A program made the position numbers and the translations under genes. From assembly GCA_948567375.1 (NCBI GenBank), contig OX419757.1, forward strand, positions 53,940,001-54,004,000: a stretch of DNA of 64,000 nt, read 5' to 3'. The stretch is from Lunularia cruciata (lineage: Eukaryota > Streptophyta > Marchantiopsida > Lunulariales > Lunulariaceae). The notes below the pieces were generated by a model. It searched no databases. It had not been told where the DNA came from and saw only the letters and a list, made by a program, of their open reading frames with translations. Below, in pieces: positions 49,201 through 61,200 of the stretch. The first letter of the stretch is position 1, and the number at the start of each line of letters is the position of its first letter.

Positions 49201-52200
49201 GAGAGAACCTACTTGATGCTTGTGAGCTGTGATACAAAGAGAGAGGTCTAGTATTGCATTAGTGATGTCTGATACATCAGAGATAAGAGGGAGTGATAAA
49301 CCTTCCACTTCAAAGAGTAGGAAGCATGGTTCTTATCAGGTTATGGGCCCACAATCACCACTGGGGTTGATATGAGAACTCATAGAGACAGAGAAACTTG
49401 GAAAGACTAACTACAAAGCTTGGGCTTCGGATGTGAAGACTATCTTAGACAGTTATGACTGTCTAGAGTTTGCATTAGAAGCTCATGATATAGATGAGCT
49501 AGAGGCCAACAAGGAGGAGAGAGTCAAGCACTCTATTACTAGGAGGTTTCTGCTGAGAGCTATGGAAGAGCCAGCTAGAGACCTAGTAGATACTTATGTT
49601 TGGAGTTGGGAGATTTGGGAAAAAATCAAGAACTATTACACTATTCAGAAGCAGGAGAGCTCCTATCGAGTCTGGTCTGCAGTAAAGAACTTGAGATTGG
49701 AGGAAGGTGAAGATTTCACCTATTATCTGTCAAAACTGCAGAAACTCTTCAAGTGTATCAAGGAGGATGGGGTTGTACTTACAGAGAAGTATGAGATCAA
49801 TCATCTCTTAGATAGTCTTCCTTCAAGCTATGACTCTGTCCTAGTAGCTCTGCAAGTTTTGCCTGTTGAAGCTGTCACATGGGATTATGTGATACACAAA
49901 TTGCTGGTGTTTAGCAGACACAGGAAAGACAAAGGGCTGAACTATATGAGCAGGGAGATGCTGCTCTGTTCAATGCTTCTTCTCAGTCAAGAAGAGTGCC
50001 AGATAGAAGAGTGAGCAAACCAGAGCAAACCAGAGTGAGAAAATTTGGTAAAGGAGTTAGCAGTGTTGATGACAGGACTTGTTATTACTGTCATGAGAAA
50101 GGTCATATAGCACCCATATGTCCCAAGAGAGGAGAAAGGAGAGAACGAGAGCTGAAGCTGGTAGGCAAGAGACCTCATCCAGTAAAGGGACGAAACTCTG
50201 GGAGTTCAGCTTACAACTCAGAGGAGTGCCATGAGATAGTCAGCGATGAGGAGGGGTACTCAGCAGAAGAGCTGGATTGTGGTATGTTGGCAGAATCACA
50301 GTTGTCCTCAAACGGTTCTGGATGGTTCTTGGACTCAGGAGCCACCTCTCATATCTGTTATCAGAAGGAGCTGTTCTCAACTCTTCAACCTCTGAAGATT
50401 CCCAAGAGTGTTCGTTATGGACCTGGGATTCTGAATCCAGTGTTAGGAACTGGTAAAGTTCCTATTGCCTTCATGGGATGTTCTGAAAAAGGCTATATGG
50501 AAAATGTACTGTATGTTCCACATTACACAAAGAACTTGATATCAGTACATAGCCTCATGGAGCATGGTGTGGATCTTCTGTTTGAAAGCAACAGAAATCA
50601 ATGTACTTTGAAGAAAGGAGAGCTGGTCCTTGGGTATGGTACTGCCAAAGGGAAGCTGTTCAAGTTGATGGAAGCTGATGGTTCTGATTCTGCATTGGTA
50701 GCAGAAAACAGAAATGATATCCATCTCTGGCATTTGAGGTTAGGGCACTGTCAGTGCAAAACCTATATGCTTTAGAGAAGGTAGTGGATGGATTGAAACT
50801 AGATCCCAAAAGAAAACTCGAGTTCTGCATTGGGTGTGCAGAAGGTAAGGCACACAAGGCTCCTATTCCCAAGAAATCTTCATCTAGAGCTTTTGGTGTT
50901 CTACATGTCACACATTCTGATGTATGGGGATACATGACGGAGAAGTCATTGAGTGGAGCAGCCTACTATAATTCCTTTGTGGATGATTACAGTAGAAAGA
51001 GCTTTATCTAATCATGAAAAGCAAGGATGAAGTGCTGCGAAAATTCCAGAAGTTTGTAGCCATGGCTGAGTTGCAGACTGGGAGGAAAGTCAAGCGATTG
51101 AGAACAGATGGAGGCAGAGAGTACAGGAATGAGGAATTCCTCTCTTTTCTGTCAGAAAAAGGAATCCTCCTTGACTGTACTGCCAGAGACAGTCCTGCAC
51201 AGAATGGAGTCGCAGAAAGGTTGAATAGGACATTGGTGGACAAAGCATCGGCAATGCTCCAACATGCCAAGCTGGAGAGAAAGTTTTGGGGTGCTGCAGT
51301 TAGCACTGCAAATTTTCTTAGAAATATCAGTGGTACCACAGCATTGCAAGGAAGAACTCCTGAAGAATGCTGGAGTGGTAAGACACCTAATCTTTCAGCT
51401 TTGAAAGTCTTTGGATGTCCTGCCTATGTTCATATCCCCAAGGAGCAGAGGAGGAAGTTCACAGAGAAGGCTGAGAGAATGCTTTTTGTAGGATGTGAAG
51501 AGGGACTGAAAGGATATCTTCTATACAATCCTAAGTCTGGACAGATCATCAGAAGTAGAGATGTATTCTTTGATGAATTGAGGACTTGGAGTGAGAACAG
51601 TGATGAGTTGCAGAGGCAAGCTGATCAATTTGATCAGCCTGATCAATCTATCTTCCCAAGCTGCAGAGTCAGTTTTTCAGATCAATCATCAGAAGAGCAA
51701 TCTCTACCTGAAGCTGATGGTTCACCAAAGGAGAGTCTGAAGGTGTACAAAAGAAGGCCTAAACAGACAGTGGTTTCTGATTCTGATACTACAGAAGATG
51801 ACTCCCAGAAGCAGACTGCAGATGCAGAATCTCTGAGTGAGACTCCAGAGATGTCAAGAGACGGCATGAATCTTCTGGGCACAGAGCCAAGAAGATCACA
51901 GAGAGATAGAAAACCTATTGACAGACTTGGTTTTCTATCAGAAGAGATGTTAGATGAATCTTACATCTGTCATGAAGATTGTGATCCAGACACTTTACAG
52001 CAAGCTATGCTCAGACCAGATTCGAGTCAGTGGGAGTTGGCTATAGCAGAAGAGAAGAAGTCTCTTCAGACTAATGGTACATGGGTACTAGCTGATTTAC
52101 CACCAGGTAGGAAAGCAATTGGCTGCAAATGGGTTTTCAGGGTCAGACGGGGAGCTGAGAATGAGATCCTGAAGTACAAAGCAAGACTTGTTGCAAAGGG

Positions 52201-55200
52201 CTTCAATCAGAAAGCATCAATAGATTATTCAGAAACTTTTGCACCAGTTGCCAGGTATGGATCTATTTGCATGCTTCTAGCTCTTGCAGCAGAGAGAGAT
52301 TGGGAAGTGGAGCAGTTAGATGTGAAAACAGCCTTTCTCAATGGAGATTTGAGAGAGACTATTTACATGGATGTTCCAGATGGATATACTGAAGGCAAAG
52401 GAAAAGTATGCTTGCTTAAGAAGGCTTTATATGGCCTTAAGCAAGCTCCTAGAGCCTGGTATGAGAAACTGGACTCATACTTGAGAGAGCAGGATTTCAA
52501 ACGAGCAGATTCTGACATGAGTGTGTATACTAGAGATGATGTATACATAGCTGTATATGTAGATGATCTGTTACTGTTGGGGAACAGTGAATCTATCAAA
52601 GGAGTGATAGATTTCTTGTGCCCTGTTTTTGAGATGACTATCCTTGGTCCTGTAAAACTCGTTTTGGGAATCAAAGTGAGCAGAGACAGAGAAGCAGGAT
52701 GGATCTGGATCAGCCAACCACAGTATGTGAGATCCATACTAGCTAAGTATCAGATGACAGAGGCGAATCCTGTCTCTACACCTCTTGATCTGGGGTGGAA
52801 GCACAGTAGAATCATAGATGGGGAGGTGAATCTCTGTGACAAAGTGTTGTATCAGAGTGCTCTTGGTTCTCTAATGTTTATCATGGTCTGTACAAGACCA
52901 GATATATGCTATGCAGTGGGAGCACTAGCTAGATATACTAGCAACCCTGCACAAGTACATTGGAAAGGTATAAAGAGAGTATTCAGGTACTTAAAAGGGT
53001 ACTCAAGATGCATTCTTGGAGTACTAAAGGCAAGGTAACATACTTGCTTCTACTCTTGAAGCATATACAGATGCTAGTTGGGGAGATGACACAGATAACA
53101 GCAGATCAACTAGTGGATATGTAGTTATGCTTAGTGGTGCAGCAATCAGTTGGCGTAGTAAACAGCAAACATCTGTTGCACTGTCTACTACTGAGGCAGA
53201 ATTTATGGCTGCCTCAAATGCTACTCAAGAAGTCATCTGGAACAGGACACTTCTTAAGGAACTGGGTTTTGAGCAGGAAAGTCCTACTACATTGTACTGT
53301 GACAATACAGGAAGTATAGCACTCAGCAAAAATCCTGTACATCACCCAATGACTAAGCACATTGAGATTAGAAGAAGATTTGTAGAGGAGAAAGAAAAGG
53401 AGAATGTTGTGAAGTTAGTTTACTGTCCTAAACAAGAGATGACAGCAGATGTGTTTACAAAAGCATTACCTAAAGATAAACAAATAAAATGTGTAGTAGA
53501 AATGGGAATAGTCCTAAACTCTCATTAAGTGGGAGTGTTAGTTTAGTTAATCTCTAGTTTAGAGACTTCCCTTGTTTTTAATGTTTTGTTAGAATCCTCT
53601 AGAAACCCTATTAAATATCTTCTACTCAGGGTAAAGAGGGGCGCAGCCCTAATTAGGGTTAAGTAAAGGAACCCCCTAGGGTTTGCTAAAGTGTATATAA
53701 GAGTGCTTTCTGCTCCTGTTTCAATTACTTCTTCAACAAGGGTGATTCCCAACACCTCTTCCTTGCATTTCGTGAAGTCCTGAGTTGCCTAACATCATCT
53801 CAGGATTGTCTTTTGATATCTCAGTATTAGAGGCTACTAGTGCTGCGTGAGAGAACCTACTTGATGCTTGTGAGCTATGATACAAAGAGAGAGGTCTAGT
53901 ATTGCAGTAGTGATGTCTGATCCATCAGAGATAAGAGGGAGTGATAAACCTTCCACTTCAAAGAGTAGGAAGCATGGTTTTTATCATAGTTGCTTCTAGA
54001 TACGCAACGATCAAATTATCTCTTATACCCGCAGAATGTATTTAAGCAGAATACATGTATAGTCAAAGTCGGGGAGACAATACCTCGTTGATGGCATTTT
54101 GAGCTTTGACTGACTCATGATGTGAGCTGGAAACGAGCCAAGGTCCAATAGCTAATTAGTTAAAATGCCACCTCGTACTGGAACTAACTTGTAGTAAAGA
54201 TGTTCAAGTAGTGCACTTAACGCAGGACAGTAAAAGCCATCTCGAGCTTTAAATGCTGAAAGCCAAGACATGGTAAAATGCCTCACCTTCGAAGAAGTGC
54301 AAGTAAGAAAGAAGCCAGAGCGTTCCAATCCTGCAAACAACGCGTGAAACAAAACTAAGGCAAAATCGTTTTGAAATGACTTGTTACAAAGAAGAAATAG
54401 AAAAGACAACGTCCCCATGTGGCAACATCTCCTTCTGCATGAATCTGGTGTCCAATCTGGAATGGATGCAAGCAGTGCTTGCGTCCAATCTATGATGCCT
54501 CACTGCGACTAGAGTACGAACCTGCCTAAGATGCCGCATAACTGGTTGAGACATGAGAACATTGCAAGCACCCAATGCTGTTTCTTCCTTAGCTTGCACA
54601 TCTTGTAGGCTAGTAGTCAGCAGCGGCATACAATCTTTGACCAACGCTGGATACCGTTTTAACATCCTCCCAAGTTTGCTTCCTGCAACTCTGTAAGTAA
54701 GGACAACATCAACCAGCTGTCAGTTCCCATCTCCGTATGACCAGTCCGCCATGTCTCTTTGCAGCATTGTAACTAGCTGAATCTGCAGAGGTACTCGACC
54801 TAAACGGGGACAAGACAGGTAATTTTCACTTGATCAAGATCTAGTTCTTCAGTTCTTACAGAGGCTGGCTTAAACAGCGAACGCATCGACAAGATATTGA
54901 ATAACGAATATAGAACCAGTTGTGAAGAACCCGGATCCATACCGACATCTGACCGGACAGGCTCTGACATTTGACAATAACATATTTGAGTATGGACAAT
55001 GGACACATACATAGTAAAATTCTTCATAACTGTCAGTTATGAAGAATACATAGAGATGCAAACTCAAGTCACGCTAATCTAAGGCAGTAAATGCAGAGCG
55101 GACGTAAGCAAATCGACAGAGAGCAGAAGCCAAAATTGATACATTCCATGAGCACCATTTACAGTGAAATGGCATGCATCATGTAAGAAAGGAAGCGAGC

Positions 55201-58200
55201 CTTCTCGAGCAGAAACAGAGAGGATGCATCTGAAAACTGAAAGCAGTGGAAAACCATCAAGCGAGTAGGAAGATACATTCGAAAGCCAAAGGAAAGCATT
55301 AAACAAGTAGGAAAACATAGCGTCAGTGGATAATGACTGGACTGTGCGAGTGCCAAAGTAGCTGGGCGAATGCCAGTACCCCTCGTACCGAGTTTCTGTT
55401 CAAAGACTCATGATTGCCAAAGTTTTTGTTCGAAGGCTCATCGACTAGAGATACATGTTTAGCATGACTTTGATAGGATCTGGAGTAGTTCGATCATCCC
55501 ATAATACAATATGCTAAGCAAGATAAATGATAAATTAACTGGGTAATAGCTGCATTCAATCATTCCTATTAATATTTATATTAAGTAAAGTTTCCTGGCA
55601 GTGTAGATTACAAGAAGGAGATGATGACAACTTGAAGAGCTAAACTTCACAGGACAACGCTGACATACATATAAGACTTACCCACGAACAGCAGAGTAGC
55701 TGTGAAGAGAGAGTCTGAGTAGGTCTTTCGCTAATAGGGTCACTTGATGTGGTGCATCTAGCCCTCTGTAATAGCGATGATATCCTGCTTGCGATGCTCG
55801 CAGTACATTATGCAGATTCACCTTCTCAACCAGCATCCACCAAGGTCTGCGTACCAATCAATATCATACAACCGTGTATTACGCCTCCATAAAAAGATAA
55901 CCAACAGTTCCAGTAGTGGGCATGAAGGAAGACCACCTTGAAGTTGACAATCAGTCTAGGCTCCAAGATAAAAGCGAAAAGATCTACTCGTACATTCATG
56001 CCAAATAACAATAGTTGAGACATGAGAGCAGAAGCTGTTCGCAGAACGGGGAATCCGATAAGAAGGAAGGGCACCTTCAAGTTGACAGTCAGTCTAGGTT
56101 CAAAACTAAAAGCGAGAATCTACTCATACATTCATGAGAAATAACAATCTTGTGTAGTGTTATGTTCACCCTTCTGATTTCTTATCTGTTTCACATCCAC
56201 GTGACTGGACTGGAACGGACTGGACATACTTCTGATATGGAGAATGTAGACATAACTTTGAGTTCCGTACAGCCGTCAGTTATGAACTAAGCATATGTTT
56301 TAAATATATAGAACTAAGTGAAGTTTAAACGCACCTTCTCCTGCTTGCCGGATCTGCCCCTATGATGAGGTTGATGCGAGGCTCCCTAAGTGTCTTGTCC
56401 TCGGCATCCCATAAGCTACGGCTGTGCAACCAGTAGTTGTAATCTATGGTTCCTGTTTTTGCAACCGATGAGAAGGTATATGAGGGAGAGACACAGGATA
56501 TAATCCAACTATATTCAGACATGAGAGCAGAAGCCGGGCGAAGAACGGCGGATCCAGAGTATAATAATCCAAGTAATAATCCAGAGATAATAATCCATGT
56601 TATGGAGGAAATGTAGATCTTAGCAACAGATTGGAGACCAACAGTTTGTTCCTCACCGTAGTTGCCCGTAACATCCAACAACCCTACTAGCAACTTGAGT
56701 AGAATAGTGTCATCGGCTCTTTCCTGTAGCATGTAGCTGTACAACACAATTCATGCCTTCAGTCAATAAGAACAATGTCCGGCTGGTCGATTGGGAGGAG
56801 AAAAATCCCAGCTATAGATTTACTCAATTTTCAAACAAGAAAGTAGAATATCAGTCTCTAGGCATGAAAAGACAGCAGCGATAGTCTTAGAAGCATACTC
56901 GCAAGCCTTGTGCAGTGTCTCTGCTATTTCTTCTCTTAGACTTGAAGAACCTACGAAAGTTCCCGCCGCTCCAATAACACTAAAAGGCTGCAAGTCAGCA
57001 CCCTTGCTACGAGAATTGTTGTTGGCATCTGGTGCAATCTCGAAATCAGGTAGGCAGGAACCGACTCCATGCAAACATCCCCCAATGCGTAGTATAATAA
57101 CCCTTAACTGTTCTCTTTCGAGTCCTGGGAAAATATCAATTCGTTTCAAGTTAGAACGGGCAAAATACTAGCACTAAAAGATTTCGGTGTACATTGGAGC
57201 ACAACATATGGGAAATGAGAGCAGAAGCCGTTCGAAGAACCGGAGGATCCAGGACCCACTAAGTGCATATGGAGCATAACATAGCTAAATTAAAGAGAAC
57301 AGGAAAGAAAAAAGCTGTCCACGTACCGGAAGGCTTAGTTCGGGTGGCATCATTAGCAATAGATCTGAGATCAACCAATGAATCCTTCAGGTGCAAGTTC
57401 AACAACTCCTCGACAAAAGCAACCTCGTCAGAGTTCGGTATGTGCCATGCTGGAACGCTTCCTTCCTCTGGAGCATCGATTCCGCTTGTACTATACCAGT
57501 CCTCGATGTCAGGATGGAATCTTTTGCTTCGTTTTGACCTGAACAGATTACCAAGTTGTGACAAGCTAGCACATTGCGTATGGTCCATGCAACAGCTGTG
57601 AGGTTTCGTGGCCTACTATGAGAAAGCATTGTACTAGCATACAGGAATCTATCATCAGACAACGTGACACAGACATAAGGAAGCTTTACTTACATGGATA
57701 CAAGTAGTGGATAGTAATGGATCATGCCTCCAAGAATGGAGCTAAGCAAACTGTTTCCCGCTTCATTCACCTGTTCAAAGGTTTACAGCATATAGTAAAT
57801 AAAGGGTTTGTTTCGGGTGCAGCAGCAAACAAATCTCCATACATCTATGGATGTTCCACTATTTTGAACAAACATTAAATGAGCGAAAGTGGACGAAATA
57901 CAGGTGCTTCATATCTGCAGTATGACAAAATGACAATAACGACCCTAGAGGAAAAACTCCAACTGTACGAGATTGCATAGAGGAAAAGAAACAACCATCA
58001 GAGGGGTACTATTGGAGTGGGTAGTATCCCTGTACTTTCTGGTTTTAACGAATTACTCTTGCACATGGAAGGAGCCATTGGACTAGGGGCCCTATTGCTG
58101 CGGTTTCTATTACTAAATTTAAGAAAGCAGAATAGTAAGAGTTATTAGTAAGTAGTATTAGTTACATACCTTTGAGCTAGGTGCATCAAATGCTGCTGCT

Positions 58201-61200
58201 ATTACTTGCAGTAAAAGACTCTTATGCTCAGTCAAAGCTGCCCCTCCAAACATTACAGCCGTTGATAGGACGTTCAATTGATAGCTCACTGTTGTCTCAA
58301 GCGCTGGAGAAAGCCCTGACTGAACAAATCAATGATCACAAGAAGATTCAGCGCATCTCATGATTCAGCAAGCGATATGCACTGATTGGAAAAGACTAGG
58401 ACCATTAACTGATTGCAGACAATGTAAAGAATGCTAGGTCTCCGAGGTACAAACCTTGAAGTTTTCGTAAGACTTACTATTACCGCTGGCGCTGAACCCT
58501 GTAGATGGAGCTTCAACAAGAGATGAAATGATCGCGTTCATGATTGGTTTGATGAGCTGCACAAGGGCCAGTGGAGGGTTCGCTAAAACTACAGAAGAGC
58601 AGAGTACACCGATTTCATCCACAGCTCCCGGAAGAATATTGCCGTGTGCAAATTTGGCGATCGCTTTCAGTCCCTGCATATGATGCAATGAGATAAGTAA
58701 AGAACGCAAATTGCAAACTCACGGTTCCTTGTATGCCATAGCCTTACACACGTGAATCTCAAGCGAGAATGATATTCTCCATCAAACGAAAGAACCCACT
58801 CGATATTCGTGTGGTGTTATCTTTTGGAATCCACTAGAGTGGAATTATTAAAAGTCTCTACATTCTTATGCATATTAAAAGGGAGCAATCACCGTATCTT
58901 ATGCATATATTTTCTACATGCACGCTATCTTTTGTTTCCCTTAATTTCGAAGTCTGCAAACGTTAACTTACAGTTGTTTTCATCCTACTCCATTTTCTTG
59001 TTAAAGAACTTATAAATGTCAGATCCATTTTTCTCTTTGATAAGTACATCAGGTATGACACAAAGTACAGCTCTGTTGAGGTCTAACGACACAAGAAGAT
59101 AAAGTGAGAAGACTTTGTGTTGGTGAGTGATATCACATATATTCGGTAATTATAAGGTCAGCAATACTATGGACAAAGGTGCAAGGTAGTCTATGGTTTC
59201 CCCCAATGAGACTATATAGACTTCAGTGCAGAATGTGAACGTGTCGAAAGGGATAACAATCATACACGAGTTGGGAAGGGGCTGTTTTCAGCGTTTTAAG
59301 GTATCCCCACTGTGCCTATGTGTAAATGCACTTGTGAAAAGTAGCTACCTGCATACTATACTTGCAAATAATACCCGGAATATTGTTCAAGGGCCCAGAT
59401 CAATTGGGTTGAATCTTTACCTGGTTGTAAACAGAAGTCGTTGCCTTCTCGAACAATAACATCATGAGAGATGAATAGTGTGAACCTGCTTCCATTAAAA
59501 ATCCATCGACTGACTCCACTTCACTTTTACCACGTCAAATGGACTGGTCAGCTTCACAATTTAGGCTAGAAGAAATATCAGAAGTGCATCCTAATTCCAA
59601 TAAAATACAAAACTTGACGTATCATCACTAGATCGACAAATTAGGCAAACATCCCAGAAACGTAGACAAGATTCCTCACACAAACTTGGAATGACACTTA
59701 CGAAGATGGGGAGCTCGGCTCCAGGTTAACGAGCAGAACAAAGAGCCGAGACAGGAACAATTCCACCCACTCAGACCAATCAATAGGGAAGGTACCACCA
59801 TGTTCGGATTCTGTAGCTCCCAGGGTACTCACCTGCCCAAAAGCCCACATGATTCAGACTTATATGCCACCTTTTCTTAACTTTTGGGTAAAACCACTAC
59901 ATCCAGTTGTCAATTACTACAGCTTTAATCGTGATATTTCGAGGTGAACCCTATTTCTCTTCAAAATATACAAACCCACTTCTCCAACTTTAGATACTTA
60001 CGCTTGAAAGAACTGAGCAGTATAACTGCAGGGTTGCCAAAGTCTTTGGTGGGTCATTTGCATCCAGTCCCAGCAGTGTGTTAAACATCGCAACTGCCAA
60101 GGTACTCCGGCATTCTAGAAGAGAAACATCAAGACCTGATATAACCTTGTCAACTGCCGTGTCTATCTCAGCAGAACCTAGCTTGGAGGACCTTTCTTTG
60201 CCTGACGCAAGCAAAAGAGCACGCGCGGCAAGAGCAAGTGTGGTCAACGATGATTCTAGTTGATGCGTCGCAGTTATCTGTGGCAAAGGAGTCATTTACT
60301 TAGGCACAAGACAACCACATGACAAACAACAAAGACCAAGTCCTTTCCTCCCGAACAGAATAGTGAATAATTGAACTGCCAGTGAGTTACGGAAAGACTT
60401 GCGCACAGTTCAGGAAGACACTTACGGTGTCCATTGCCATGCGGAAACACGAGACAATCAGAGGTAGAACTGTCAATGGTTCCAAATACGTTAGTCGAGC
60501 GGCCACATTCGAGGCACAGGCTGCAAGAGATATGTTCTTGCTGTATTGTCCCCTTACCACTAACCGCATGACCACTTTCACAAATGCCACCCTTTCCTCG
60601 GGCCCCAGAAAGTGGGCACAATCAACGGTCACTCCAGTTTTAGCTCTGGTTCTGCACACCACTGCTTCTGCTTGAGTAAGAAATGAGCATAACCCTTCAA
60701 CAACAACTGAAGCACCGTTTGATCCTGATGAAGGCTGACGAAAGTATTTTGACAACCTGAATTATACCCTGAAAATAAACTACAGTGAGCACAGGCAGAG
60801 TTTCTGGGAGACACGTACAGCTGTTCACGAGCCAAGCGCTTCATAAAATAGAAGACTAGATGGCGCAAAAAGCTTTCGAGAGAACCAGTCCAAGAGCCCC
60901 CGTTAGAGGGATGATAGTACCTGCAAATAACAACACCTCACCACTTTCTGTGACTGCTTATCCCATCAGAATACACGTAAGATATTAACAAAAAGGCTGG
61001 CTTCAGAAACAAAACAAAAAAATCTGATGCAAACAAAGTAGAAGAGTTAGAAATGAGGACTACAAGCTAGTTTGTGTGACACTTACTGCTCCAAATAATC
61101 CACCAAGCACTCAAGGTGTCTCTGCGTTGACCCACCGGGGACAATCATAAATACCTGGATATCATGCAAGAGCAATGACAGAGACCACCCTGGGTCAGTA

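Larger units (their letters stand above)
48888..53986 (+). mobile_element. Ty1/copia retrotransposon inserted antisense in a PA200 intron
   Basis: The element is 5,099 bp with two 451-bp LTRs and one polyprotein in copia order: gag, protease, integrase, RT, RNase H. The flanks TAATT (48883-48887) and TAGTT (53987-53991) form a 5-bp target duplication with one change. It lies opposite to PA200 in the 5.9-kb intron 48317-54188. Gag has one nonsense codon (TGA at 49373-49375), and four frame breaks lie near 49,944, 50,748, 51,008 and 53,035, so this copy cannot make an intact polyprotein. Confidence 0.95.

Noticed and set aside
50748-53038. Active copia element
   Set aside because: RT is open, but there is a stop in gag and four frame breaks elsewhere.
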